A stretch of 64,000 nucleotides of DNA from Sclerodactyla briareus (Eukaryota > Echinodermata > Holothuroidea > Dendrochirotida > Sclerodactylidae): the NCBI GenBank assembly GCA_026419785.1, contig JAODTK010005745.1:1-64000 (forward strand), in the 5' to 3' direction. Under the pieces are notes generated by a model. That model made no database searches and was not told the DNA's origin. It worked only from the letters and a program-made list of their open reading frames with translations. The translations under genes and the position numbers were made by a program. Positions 1 through 11,105 of this stretch are shown here, piece after piece (positions within the stretch are counted from its first letter, which is position 1; every line of letters begins with the position of its first letter).

Positions 1-775
1 TCACCAGGCTTGCCACACAGGGGTTTACCTTGAGGGTGTTGTTTTACAAGAGTAGGGGAGAACGGTGAAAAGTATAATGTTTTTAATGTGCCTATCAGTT
101 ACTGCACCATTCACCTCAGCTCTTGTATTGCTAAGAACAAGGTTTTAGGTAGCAATACATTACCGTCGCAAAACCTAGCGACAAAACAACCAAAAAGCAC
201 AGAGGCCTTAGCGATTCTTGACTGCCTTGAAGTTCATTGACCTCAGATTACCTTTGATATGACCCCAAAACATAGGGATCATGTATTCACTATGGGGCAC
301 CAACTACCAAGTATGACCTTGGATGCCACCAACTCACCAGGTGGGGTTCGAGTATGGGTTAACGGCCAGGCGTCACACAAAACCCACACAAATGTCAGAC
401 TGCATAGATTCCTCGACAGTCACGGAATAAAAAATAATTTTGGTTGTGATTTCTGTCAGATGAAGGTAGCGGTTACGACTAACAGTGTCGGTTGGGTAAT
501 TTGAAGATCATACAACTAGTGTTTAAATAATTTTTTGAATACAGAATTGACAGCATTCAGCATTTGATGACGCATGATTAGGCCTAGGACTCTGCAAAGT
601 CCCCGCAAGAATAAAGGTCTATTAAATTAATGAATTACTGTCCACGATCACGCAGTCCAGACCATCCTTTTGTATATTAGAGTCCAGATTTAGGAACAGT
701 TTAGCACACCTCGATCTCCTACTACGCATACAAAGGACGATCACCTTTCATCATCAGGTACTACCACCCCCTACC
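1..775. other. Non-coding; contains a family 1 repeat fragment at 180-350
   Basis: No supportable exon is visible. Positions 180-350 read on the minus strand match the end of the family 1 repeat: a 'catacttgg' core and 'cactaagcc'-like end. The rest is AT-rich unique-looking DNA. Confidence 0.5.
180..350 (-). repeat. Family 1 (308-bp unit) repeat fragment, reverse orientation
   Basis: Reverse-complemented, this stretch contains the family 1 phrases for 'cat acttggtag', 'cccat...gtacatg.cccta' and 'ggggtca', followed by the family right end (GTCAAGAATC.CTAAGGCC). It is a truncated copy with the terminal hairpin degraded. It is the only minus-strand family 1 copy noticed in the window. Confidence 0.5.
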
Positions 776-990
776 ATCCCGCCAAAATTGCTGCGCACAA
801 ATATTCCCCGAAACTACCGTATTTGGAGTTGGTAGGTACCCTGTGGCAGGAGGCCATGGCAACGCCCCCCGCCCCCGTTCAATGTTGGGGATTGTTATGG
901 CACGGAATGGCATACTAACATTCAAAATTGCACGGAGAGCGCGGGGGCTTTTCAGAACGTGCGGTTTTGTTCCAATAATCTTGGCGGGGG
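776..990. mobile_element. Diverged MITE copy with CCCGCCAAAATT inverted ends
   Basis: The left end CCCGCCAAAATT (about 778-789) is mirrored by AATCTTGGCGGGGG at 977-990. The interior has CCCCCGTTCAATGTTGG near 872-888, which also occurs in inverted pairs inside the clearer copies at 21.8 and 23.2 kb. Length (about 215 bp) fits the same family. Divergence is high, so the exact ends and any target duplication are uncertain. Confidence 0.45.
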
Positions 991-1349
991 TCGGCCTCTG
1001 CCTTCCAGGGAATAAGGATGGCCATCCATGAGTGAGTGTTCACATGTGTCCGCGCCGTTGCAGGATTCACTGTTGTAAAAGATTGCACATATGCGTATGT
1101 CTGCACTGTGCCGTGAATACATCGACTGTAAGTGTCTAGGGAGCTAGCTCATAGGCAGCCAGCACTCTAGCCACCTGCACTGGGGACCGTTTGTATGGCG
1201 AACGACGGGCCGGGCCGAGTGCAGCGTTAGTACAGCTCGGCACAGTCTTTCGGTGTAACGAGTATGCTATGTTAGTTAAAAAATTCCAAAACAAACGTAT
1301 CATTCTGTGACATAGATTTTTTATTTTATTTTCAATGGCCAAAAAATAT

Positions 1350-1462
1350 GTCCGGCCTCGACCTGGCCTCGGCCCAAAACCAAGGCCGGAAGATACGAGG
1401 CCGAGGCCGCCAGCATCGAGGCCGAGGCCGGCAAAAACTGGCCTCAGAGGCGGCTCTGAGGA
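1350..1462 (+). repeat. GAGGCC-rich short repeat cluster
   Basis: The motif GAGGCCGAGGCC and close variants (GGCCTCGG, CAAGGCCGG) recur at least six times in about 110 bp, in both orientations. This is an imperfect GC-rich block inside AT-rich DNA. One frame reads as Arg-Gly-rich, but there is no evidence that it is translated. Confidence 0.5.
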
Positions 1463-1497
1463 CCTCCAACACTGGCTATGACCATGAAACAACGGTT

Positions 1498-1562
1498 GAT
1501 GGCATGATTTCTAAGCAGAATCATATGACATTTAAATATTTTTGGCTGGACGTGCCCTCAAT
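1498..1562 (+). mobile_element. Right-end fragment of the TTAA palindromic MITE
   Basis: The stretch 'ggcatgattt...aatcatatgacatttaaatatt' followed by 'ggctggacgtgccct' matches the last about 65 bp of the complete MITEs at 11.6, 29.9 and 37.6 kb. The left part of the element is missing here. Confidence 0.55.
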
Positions 1563-1874
1563 GCCCTCTATATCAGGTGTTCAGTGGTTTACAATTTTGT
1601 AGTGTTACTTACAGACATGTAACATCCTGATTGGCCTTGGTGGGTAGAGCTGCAGTTGATGCAGGAAAAGTAGCATAGTTTAGCGAGAAATACGACGGGG
1701 GAGCTCTAGGTACATGGGACCTCACAGCGGAATTGGCAAAACATTTTTAGAGGTAACCTGTGTTCGGCATTCCCATAAGAATGTTACACACCTGGAATCC
1801 AAACACATTCTATCATCCAAATGATCATCCAGGACATTGTGATTATCTTGTTTCATAAGTTGAGAGCATTACAA

Positions 1875-1902
1875 ACACACACACACCCAACACAACACAC
1901 AG

Positions 1903-1934
<32 letters not shown>
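1875..1934. repeat. (CA)n microsatellite
   Basis: About 60 bp of CA dinucleotides interrupted by 'cccaacacaacacacagt'. It lies just upstream of the acceptor of the candidate exon at 1,972, within the presumed intron. Confidence 0.9.
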
Positions 1935-1935
<1 letters not shown>

Positions 1936-1971
1936 CGTGCATGATATATTTGGATCTTTCTGCTTTTACAG

Positions 1972-2134
1972 TCAACTTCAGCATTCCGTTGCCCCAGGCC
2001 CAGGCTCGCGAAGTGACTTCCTGCCTCCAGAAGTCTTGAACGAGAGGGATCACTGACGTCCTGAGTGAGGACAGGTCGTCCCTCAAGATTCAGGAGGAGA
2101 CCCTCGCCACCATCTGTGACTCATGCCGATTCAG
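1972..2134 (+). CDS. Candidate internal exon, unidentified protein
   Basis: A pyrimidine-rich tract ending 'tgcttttacag' precedes the block, and 'TTCAG|gtgaga' closes it. With one base shift near 2,036-2,048 it reads through as a charged, helix-like segment containing REVTSCLQK, then ITDVLSEDRSSLKIQEETL, then ATICDSCRF. It ends in phase 2. A large tandem duplication begins inside it at 2,054, so its 3' half recurs at 4,081 in a degraded form. I do not recognise the family. It could belong to a gene separate from the exons after 22 kb, since no linking exon was found over 19 kb. The frameshift is more likely a sequence error than a real lesion, but that is inference. Confidence 0.45.
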
Positions 2135-4080
2135 GTGAGAAACCCAGGGACGTGTAGATTTACCCACCGCCGGAACGAGTCCCTATCCTGAAAAGGACAG
2201 AGGGGTTAGACTCAGACGCTGTGGTTCATTTCACTGAACCACTCGGGCAAAAGGATAGGAAGTGGTATCAGTGACACTGGCAAAGCAACATTCCGGGTTC
2301 AAAAATCCAGCAGTCACCGGACGTTTTTCCCTAGGTGGCTTACTTGCAGTTACGATGGCGAGGGTCTTGTCTCTCCTTCATGGTTCCGCCGTAATGCAGT
2401 GGCGGTTACTGGGTTTGTTACAGAGTATTTGCAATAAGTCGTCTGCCTGTGAGCAGTCATGTTAAAATTGAACTTTCGCTCTCCAGGTTCCGGATAGTGG
2501 TCCGGTCCGGAGGTTCGCGCGTCTTTTCGAAGGGACATGAAATGATGGGTCCGGGCATCAGGTTGCGATTGGGGTACACCCCTAGCTGCCTCAATTATCA
2601 TCTGACCACAGGCTCATTCATGATCTATAGGGCAAGGGTGCCGTGATGAGCCTAATGGCTGCTGGACCGGTATAATCCAAATCAAATCATCAGGGAAGTA
2701 ACCACAAAAGATTAACATCACTCACCAAATCACTACAATAGTCACGAAATGGATTATTTTCTTCAAAATTCACAGATTGTTGTGTATGGCCCATTATTGC
2801 CTCCCACCCAACGAAATCAGTTTGATTCATGATAAGGCTGCGGTTAAACCTTGAAAACCGGTCACCGGTCTCGGTGAGACTGGGTAGTAATTTACAGATA
2901 ACCGACAGTGAAACCGAAAAAAAACCGGTCATCAGTTAATTAAACATGGAAAAAACCAAGTCTTAAGAAGAAAAAAATCTGGGCATGCCCGTGGCACAGC
3001 TCACGGCGGGCACAGAGCCCCTGAGAGGAAATTGAAATATCATCATTTATCGCCGCAGCGCACAATTCACGCAACTCTTGCGTGCATGCAAATCACCACG
3101 AATAACTGTCATGAAGTATTCGTTCGTGTGTACATTATTTTCTGACTATCCAAGGCCACTCGCCGCGGACATCACGCAGCTTATCGTACCCATAATAATA
3201 AAACATGCAGCGCTAGCTCGCGCTGCCAATGCTGCGCACTACGTTCAGACCTATACACATAGCCCTGCTTGGAACCACCAGTGGTCTCGATTCCACTGAC
3301 AATGATGGACAGTACACTAGCAACGATCCGTGACCGGCCCGGAAGGACTCCTTACCTTTTTTACGCCAGCGGACTTAACGTGTCAACCAGGGCATGCTCC
3401 ATTTGACTCTGTGATTAAGGATCGGACAGAATGTTTATGCACGATAGTCGATCCCAGATACTGCGATATGATTCCGTGGCCTACAAGCTAAGTGATGAAT
3501 GAAACGTGGATTAATTAGGCACAATTGGTGATGTAAACGATATACATAAAGATTTAGCATTGATTGGTCTGGCTTTTCGGCTAATTTTACGATTTGCCTG
3601 CTTCCTTTTTTCTTGCTAAAATAATCACCAGGTTTACGTTGGGATTAATGCTAATTGCACTAGTGATCTGGTTGCGTTACTGTGGCGGGGCGGGCGTAAC
3701 ATACATAGGTAGGTATGGAAGAAGTAGTAGTTGTAATTTATTCTGCCTGCCTACTACCAGCATGACAGGGGCGCATGCATGGGCTGTGACCATACGTACG
3801 TTGTCATGAATTTGTTTAACATTGAGTATCGATACAACCAAAAAATAAAAATTTTATTCACAATTTCCTTTTTTAGGAATCTTCTTACTAATGAAAGCGA
3901 TGTAGGCTAAAAAGAGAACATGGTGAAAATAGAACATCTCAAAAAGTGAGCTGGAAGTAGGCAATGTAGTATAGTAGGTTTTGTGAATGTCTCGGTGCCT
4001 TTCCTGACACAGTCGGGCCGACCAGGAATGAAATTGACGACAGTTTGTGGGACGCGAAAATAACTGGAAAAAACCGGGTT
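2054..4080 (+). repeat. First unit of a 2.0-kb direct tandem duplication
   Basis: The unit starts at TGACGTCCTGAGTGAGGACA and is followed head-to-tail by a second unit starting with the same string at 4,081. Similarity runs the whole length: SINE-like block, the 'gggcatgcccg' block, 'tttatcgtacc', and the end 'gacgcgaaaataact'. Differences are mostly one- to few-base indels. It includes the 3' half of the candidate exon at 1,972-2,134. Confidence 0.9.
2222..2692 (+). mobile_element. S1 repeat, tRNA-derived SINE-like (copy 1)
   Basis: It begins near a 7-bp inverted repeat (TGGTTCA/TGAACCA, 2,222-2,241). A tRNA-like head follows, containing 'atcagtgacact..caaagcaaca' and the B-box-like 'GGGTTCAAAAATCCAGCAGTC'-type motif near 2,296. 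It ends in an A-rich 'ccaaatcaaatcat' tail. The same block recurs at 4,233, 15,271 and in part at 42,960. Promoter boxes are degraded, so a tRNA origin is likely but not proven. Confidence 0.5.
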
Positions 4081-6122
4081 TGACGTCCTGAGTGAGGACA
4101 GCGTTTCCCCGTCAAGATTCGAGGATGACCCTAGCCACCAATTGTGACTTCATGTCCGATTCAGGGGGAGACCCCAGGGCGTGTATAGATTTACCCACCG
4201 CCGTGAACGAGTCACTATCGAAGACAGAGGGGTTAAGCTCCGACGCGTTGGTTCATTTCACTGAACCACTCGGGCAAAAGGATAGTATAGATGGATCAGT
4301 GACACTTTGCAAGCAAACATTCCTGGTTCAAAATCCAGCAGTCAACGGACGTTTTTCCCTAGGGGCTGTACGGCAGTTATACGATGGGCGAGGTCTTGGT
4401 CTATCTTCATGGTTCCGCCGTTATGCAGGGGGTTACTGGGGATTGTTACAGCAACAATGTTGCGATAAGTCGTCTGTGAGCAGTCAGTAAACTTCAATTC
4501 CGCTCCTCCAGGTTCCGTGATAGTGGTCAGGTCCTGAGTTCGGCTGATCGTTTTTCGAATGGGGACATGAAATGATGGGACGGGATCAGGTTGCGATGGG
4601 TACACCTCTAGCCTGCCCTTCAATATCCATCTGGCACTAGCCTCATCCATGATTAATAGGGCCAGGGTTCCTGATGAGCCTTTAATTGCTTGCTGGACAT
4701 GGATAAGGCCAAATATCAATCACTAAGGGGAAGTAACCACAAAAGATTACACTCACCAAATCACTACAATAGTCACGAAATGGATTTTCTTCAAAATTCA
4801 CAGATTGGTGTGTATGTCCCATATTCCTTCAACCAAGAAATCAGTTTGATTCAGATAAGGATGCGGTTATTAAAACTTGAAAACCGGTTCAAACGCGGTT
4901 CGCGGGTGTGCGACTGGTACGTAATTAAGATAACGAGGTGAACCGGAAAAAAACCGAGTCCATCCGTTAATATAAAACCATGGACAACCAATCAAGTCTT
5001 TAAGAAGAAAAAAATCTGGGCATGCCCGCTGGCACAGCGACGGACGGGAACAGAGCCCTGAGAGGAATTAAATATCATCATTTATCGCAGCAAGGCCATA
5101 TTCACGGAAAATCGTGCGTGCATGAAATCACCACTGAATAACTGTCATGAAGTAGTATCGTTCAGGTTTACATTATTTATGAATATTCCCAGGGCCACTC
5201 GCTGCGGAACATCGCAGTTTATCGTACCATAATAATAAAACTGCATGTCGCTTAGCTTCGCGCTCAAGGCTGTGCACTACGTTCAGACTTATAAAACATA
5301 GCCCTGCTTGGAACCAAGTGGTCTCATTCCCACTGACAAGGTACAGTACAATCGCACACGCTACGTGACAGGACCGAAGACATTTTCTTACCTTTTGACC
5401 GCATGTACTTAACTCAACAGGAATTCTCCATGACTACGTGATTAAGGATCGGACTGAATTTATGCACGATAGTAGTCGATCCCAGATACTGCAATATGTT
5501 CCCGGGGCTCCCAATTCTATGAATGATGAAGTGATTAATTAGGAAAATGGTGGATTGGTGTTGTAACGAATTATACATAAAGATTTAGCATGAGTTGGTG
5601 GCTTTACGGCTAATTGTAGATTGTGCATTGCTTCCTTTTTTCTTGCCTTAAAATAATCACAGTTACGTTTGGGATTCTGGGTAATTGCACAGTGATTGTT
5701 GTACTGTGCGGGGGCCGGGCGTTACAGACATAGGTAGGTATGGAAGAATGTAGTAGTTACATTTTTATTTCTGCCTGCCTAGCTACCAGCATGACAGTGG
5801 TCGCTGCATGTGTGTTTGCATATGTACGTTTCATGAATTGTTTTAAATATGAGACGATACAAACCAAAAAATATAAACATTATCACCAATTTCTTTTTTG
5901 GGAATTTTTTGACATAATGAAAGGATGTAGGCTATAAAAGACGAACATGGTGGGGTGAAAATAGGACATCTCATAAAAGTGAGCTGGAAGTATGCAAGGT
6001 AGTATAGTAGGTTTTGTGAATGTCTCGGTGCCTTTCTTGACATCGTACGGGCCTACCAGGAATGAAATTGACGACAGTTTGTGGGACGCGAAAATAACTG
6101 AGGAAAAAAAAAAAACGGTTTG
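4081..6122 (+). repeat. Second unit of the 2.0-kb direct tandem duplication
   Basis: It parallels 2,054-4,080 from TGACGTCCTGAGTGAGGACA to the shared end 'gacgcgaaaataact' followed by an A-run and 'cggtttgact'. The mismatches are dominated by indels in or near homopolymers and short repeats. Beyond 6,123 similarity to the first unit stops. Confidence 0.9.
4233..4726 (+). mobile_element. S1 repeat, tRNA-derived SINE-like (copy 2)
   Basis: Copy within the second duplicated unit. The internal string 'cctggttcaaaatccagcag' (about 4,323-4,342) resembles an RNA polymerase III B box. The body and 3' 'catggataaggcc' end match copy 1 apart from indels. It has been duplicated with its surroundings and is not an independent insertion. 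Confidence 0.5.
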
Positions 6123-7585
6123 ACTCGTTATCAAATTGATAACCCTAATTCATGATTCTTCTGCATTTCATTGACCATAGTATTTCACAAATAATACACT
6201 GGCCAGAATACCACACCATTGATATTCTAGAAAAGCACCAAACGGTAGCGAGAAAAGTTTTTTTTCAAATGAAAATCTTCTTATTCACCAGCCATTGACC
6301 ATTGAACATATGACCTACACCGCCAGGAGCAGTAGAAGTCGGGCGACAGACGTCGTCGGTCAAAATTGTTGGAACCACTGCTTGGCACACCCTGTGCAAT
6401 GTTGAATACGACCAACAATGTTGAATACGGACAGTGTTGGGGTCAGATCCAACATTGTGTTGGGGAGCAGGGGTTCTATCCATCACTTCAGGTCGGAGCA
6501 GGGTGTTCCAGTGAATTTTGTCTAAGATTGTAGGTGTTAGATTTGTGCAAGACCCTCTCTGAATCAGGGTTGTGGATGGGGGGGCGTATGGACCTTCCTG
6601 ACACAAGCCAACCACCAATCACCAATAACCCAATGCCCAAAAATCTAATGCAAATACATTCTCCTGGAACAAGCGATATCAACGCCAGCCTGCATAGAAT
6701 AGGAATTTCAATCAGAGGCAGTACGACTTCATGAGAACACAGTCCGCGATCCCACATAAATATGGCTTGCCAGAAGGGCAATTTTGGTGATTAGACCAGT
6801 CTTGCCTACAGCAAGCCAGAGGGACAATTGCAATGGGATAAGATGATAAAAACATTGAATCACGACAAAATTCCCTGCATGAAATATAATATTTGGCTTG
6901 ATTATAACATAACCGGTTGCTCGGTATAAAAAAAATTTATGTTCCAAAAAAATGCTACGGCCACCAGAGAAATCAACTCACTGAGGTCGATAAGGTCCTA
7001 ACATTGCCAGGAATATTCAATTTGGGTGTGGACTCAATAGAAGTGTGATAGCAATTGTTTTGAATTTTTTTCATTCAATTTTCTCCCAGTCCCCAACAAA
7101 GATGTCCTCATTGGCACCTTGCCCCGGGATCATCTCGACATGCGTCAGATTGGTCAACGAGAGCAAAAACAAGGAATCATCAGAGACAGACGTACTGCTG
7201 CCTATTCCAGTTGATGGGTTGGGTATTGTATCTCTCTTTCACCACTCATGAGTATGCAGGGACAAGTACAGGGAATCTGAAGACACGGGAGGCCTGCTGC
7301 CCAAACTATTTGCAAAAAATACAAAATACATAGAAATTTTAGGATGTTTCAGCCTAAATTCCGGTTTAAAACCCTTGTTTTAATTACTTGTAACTGTTTT
7401 GAATATGGATAAATAAATATCATATATTGGAAAAAGAAAATTATAAAAAATTGGCCAAAAATAATGTTTCAACCCATTACGTAAAATCCACATTATCTGG
7501 TAATTTTTGGCTGGTTGCATGAAAAAGTGTTAATTGGTGCTTTTTTAGCTCAAACCAGGCTATGCCTGTTGAGCTTATTGGAATC
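6123..7585. other. Non-coding, no supportable gene
   Basis: No exon with convincing splice signals on either strand. The only structure noted is a cluster of 'caatgttgaatacg' repeats at about 6,397-6,460 with the inverted 'caacattg'. The rest appears unique and AT-rich. Confidence 0.5.
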
Positions 7586-7589
7586 TGAA

Positions 7590-7682
7590 ATGTCAATCTA
7601 TCTATCTATCTATCTATTCTATCCATCCAATCCCATCTCCCAATTCCAATCCAATCCAAGCCAATCCAATCCAATCCAATCC
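7590..7682. repeat. (TCTA)n and (CCAAT)n simple repeats
   Basis: Seven or so TCTA/CTAT units (about 7,595-7,622) are followed by CCATCC and then repeated CCAATCCAAT units up to 7,682. The tract lies directly before the 428-bp tandem units, where microsatellites sit in some Helitron-like elements. Confidence 0.85.
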
Positions 7683-7689
7683 AGTGTGT

Positions 7690-9321
7690 CAACAGGTGCC
7701 TTTTTCGGCCCCCAAACAGTCATTCTGTTGAGGGATGTCGACCAAAACTTGGACACAATGTTCATTTTGACCCATGGACTTTGTTGAAGGTTCAAGGTCA
7801 TTTTTAAAGGGCAGTATAGGCCATTATGTGAAATTTCAAAAGTCTCTCCTCCTACAAATTTTAATGCACAGTGCTGATGTTCTGTACTAATGATGGTCCA
7901 ACAGCCGTACCTTGGGTGTTCAGAAATTTGATTCAAAGGTCGCACCCTTGGGCCAGAGGGCACATCAGGTATGAAATTTCACACAATAGTACTTGAAATG
8001 CATTTCCTCACAAGCTTCAATTGATTTTCTTAAAGGTAAGTTAATGATTCCCTTGGGGTAGTGGGCCATCAGAAGGGGGTTGGGCAGGATTGGGGATATG
8101 GCCAGTTGGGCCCTAGGCCAATATATGAATTACTGCAAAATTTTGTACTCCTACAAACTTAGTTGCACAGTAGAGTTCAGTCATAATGTTGGTCCGTAGC
8201 CATACACCCTTTAGGATGTAGGTCCAGGGCCAGTGTGGGCCAGTGGGGCTCTTATGTGAATTAGCATAAATGCTTCTCCTCTTCTAGAAAGTTTAGTGCT
8301 TCGTTCATAATGATGGTTGAACAGCTATACCTTAGGGTGTTCAGAATTTTGGTCCAAGTTCCCACTTGAGCCAGTGGCCCATTTTATGAAATTTCAACAC
8401 AATGGTACTTGAAATTGCATTCTCCTCCTCCCCACCAGCTTCCATTGATTTTCTTCAAGTAATTGTAATGGTCTTGGGTAGAGGGGCCACTTGGAACCCG
8501 GTGTTGGAGAATTTTGAGCCCAGGGGTCCAGTTTGGGGCCCTAGAGCCCAATTATGAAATACTGCAAATCGGATCTCCTACAAATTTGAATGCACAGTGC
8601 TGATGTTCAGTCATATGGTGGGTCCGATAGCCAACCTTAGGATTTAGGTCCCAGGGCCAGTGTTGGGCCATGGGGCTCATATGTGGAAATTATGAATGCT
8701 TCTTCCTCTCTTAGAAAGTAGTTTAGTGCATCCATTCGTTCATAATGATGGTCTGACAGCCCTACCTTCAGGGTGTTCAGGAATTTTTTGGTCAAGTTCC
8801 CACTTGAGCCCGTAGGCCCATTTTATGACATTCACACAATGGTACTTGAAATGCAATCTCCTCTCACAAAGGCTTCCATTGATTGTCTCAAAGTTACATG
8901 GACTGGTCCTTGGGTAGACGGGCATTGGAGGTGTTGGAGAATTTGAGCCCAGGGCCCAGTTGGGCCCTAGGGACTCATGTTATGAAATACTGCAAAATCT
9001 TGTATCTCCTACGAAATTCTGTTGCACATGCTGATGTTCAGTTAACTGATGCGCAATAGCCGTACCTTCAGGTGCCCAAGGGTTTTGGACCAGAGGCCCA
9101 GTGTCCACTGTGGGGCCTGGGCCCATTATGTGGACTGTTTATTGACTGCTAAGACATCTTTGGCATATGAAGTTCTGGTCAAAAATCGTTACAGGGGCAA
9201 ACTAGGCCTGTTGAAACTGCCTACTTGGCTTCATGATCTTGAATATTTTGCAAATAATTGTACATTTCGTCGTGGTTCAGTTGTGCGGTTGAGCAGCTTA
9301 CCGCACCATGGGTGCTCTAGT
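7690..9321 (+). mobile_element. Family 2 element: 428-bp tandem units ending in hairpin-CTAG
   Basis: Anchor phrases recur at a regular distance: 'tgatggt...cagc.gtaccttagggtgttcag' at about 7,884, 8,313 and 8,742, a period of about 428 bp. Each unit carries 'gggccca' blocks and 'ttgcacagtgctgatgttca'. The right end has a perfect stem GCACC-ATG-GGTGC (9,303-9,315), then T and CTAG (9,317-9,320), followed by T. A second, shorter copy at 26.3 kb ends identically. Hairpin plus CTRR-T is the Helitron 3' signature. No Rep/helicase gene is present, so the element would be non-autonomous. Confidence 0.6.
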
Positions 9322-9354
9322 TACTCCTTGTTGACAGTCCAAGAATTCACGCAG

Positions 9355-9625
9355 TCATGACAATGTATGTGGTGTGTGTATGTGATTGTCTGGCTGGTGG
9401 AAGAAACCGACCCCATCCTTGATGGATTGAGCCAATACTTGGTATGGGTTCCCCCTGTATAGTACATAATCCCTATTGTTCCTAGTTCAGGTAAAAAAAA
9501 ATCTAAGGTCAGCAGAAGGTTCAATGTCTGAAAATCTTATGGACATAATAAGTATGAACCACTTGGTCTGATCAAGCTGTGAGATTTGTTTACTTGCTTC
9601 TTGGGAAGGACGAAAAAACTCCATT
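9355..9625 (+). repeat. Family 1 repeat fragment
   Basis: It starts with the TG-rich left end ('atgtatgtggtgtgtgtatg') followed by 'accccatccttgatggattgagc', 'atacttggtatgggttcccc', 'ccctattgtt' and 'tggtctgatcaagct', in the family 1 order. It is a single truncated unit without the terminal hairpin. It sits immediately after the family 2 terminus. Confidence 0.55.
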
Positions 9626-10575
9626 GATGGTGTCTAGCAGGGTCAGTTTTGGTGTGTGAAAATTTTGGGAATTCGGAGGAAAAGGAAAACGATAATTTGG
9701 TCAAAGTGGGTTGAGTGAGCTTGTGCGGGACCGATTACTGACCTCACTCTCAATATAATATCTATAGTTCCCATAAACCTGACGATAGGATGAAGTGATC
9801 GTGTTTGGTTTCTTACACCAGTTGTCTGAAACTTAACCTCAAAAATGTTGTTGTTGGTTAATGCCTCCAATTGAGTATCTGCTTGTGTAAAATATCCGGG
9901 TGCCTGGTTGGAACCCGGGTCATCTATGACTGAGCAATCAATCGTAAATGTAGGACTGCCTACTATCATCTTATACACATCGGGACCAGTGTGCCAAGTT
10001 TCCTAAATAGGGATGCTATCATAGCTCCTGTGAACGCAAAATGCAGCAAGTGCGAAACTACGTTGCCAGATGAGAGTAGGGTAACCCCGTCATGGGACTT
10101 GCTTAATGATTTGCACCGGCTTCTGTTATCTCAGAGAATTAGAAGCAAAAGCCCAGCATAACATCGGGCCCTATCTATCTTCCTGACATATCCAATACAA
10201 GACAAACCAGATTACAACCTTAAGCGTCCAAATCTACCCCAATCTAAACTTTCCCAACTATGATCCACGTTCGGCGAGTGTGCGGTCTCCACACATGACC
10301 CCAAACTGTGGACAATGAGCTTCCTCTGTCGTTTAAATCGACACACTCTTAGGGCATTTCCCAGTCATTGTAAAAACTGTCCTCTCCAGCTGTGCTCTCG
10401 GCAAGACCTCGGCTTTTGTTGGAGACACATCAGAATAATTTCTTTAAATAGTGCACCATATGAATTTCTTAAACTTGGAGTTTATATACTTCCGAGGAGT
10501 ATATATGGAATTTTAGGACGTTGTCATATGTCATGTGCTGTTGTTTAGTCTGACTGAAATAAGGAAAAGCACCAG
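9626..10575. other. Non-coding, nothing recognised
   Basis: Short chance reading frames only. No repeat family, splice-framed exon or RNA gene was recognised on either strand. Confidence 0.45.
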
Positions 10576-10579
10576 AATG

Positions 10580-11105
10580 TTGAGGAGTCAATGAATGCTA
10601 TCCAATAAACTAACATTCTCTTTGTTCTATATTGTTCTTCATATCATCTCTATCTAGACACCCTATGAATGATATCCAATAAACAACATTCGTCTGGTTC
10701 TCTATTGTTCTTCAATTTGGTCACTGCTCCTATCTAGAAACCCTAATGAATGCTATCCAATAAACTAACATCTCTTTGTTCTCTATTGTTCTTCATGTCA
10801 CGCTCCTATCTAGGCCCTAATGAATGCTATCCAATAAAAACATCTTTTTGTTCTAGATTGTTCTCCATAACAATGCTCAGATCTAGTATCCACCTAATGA
10901 ATGCCCTATCCAATAAACTAACATTCTCTTGTTCTCTATTGTTCTTCATGTCCACTGCTCCTATCTAGACACCTATGAATGATATCCAATAAACTAACAT
11001 TCTCTTTGTTCTCTATTGGTCTCATGTCAATGCTCCGATCTAGACACCTAATGAAGGCTATCCAATAAACTAACATTCTCTTTGTTCTTCTATGGTTCTG
11101 CACAT
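10580..11105 (+). repeat. 77-bp tandem array, seven copies
   Basis: 'atgaatgctatccaataaac' recurs at 10,591, 10,665, 10,746, 10,820, 10,897, 10,975 and 11,051, giving intervals of 74-81 bp. Between them lies 'taacattctctttgttct', 'attgttcttcatgtca' and 'gctcctatctagacacc'. The copies differ mainly by small indels. No open frame is maintained through the array. Confidence 0.9.
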
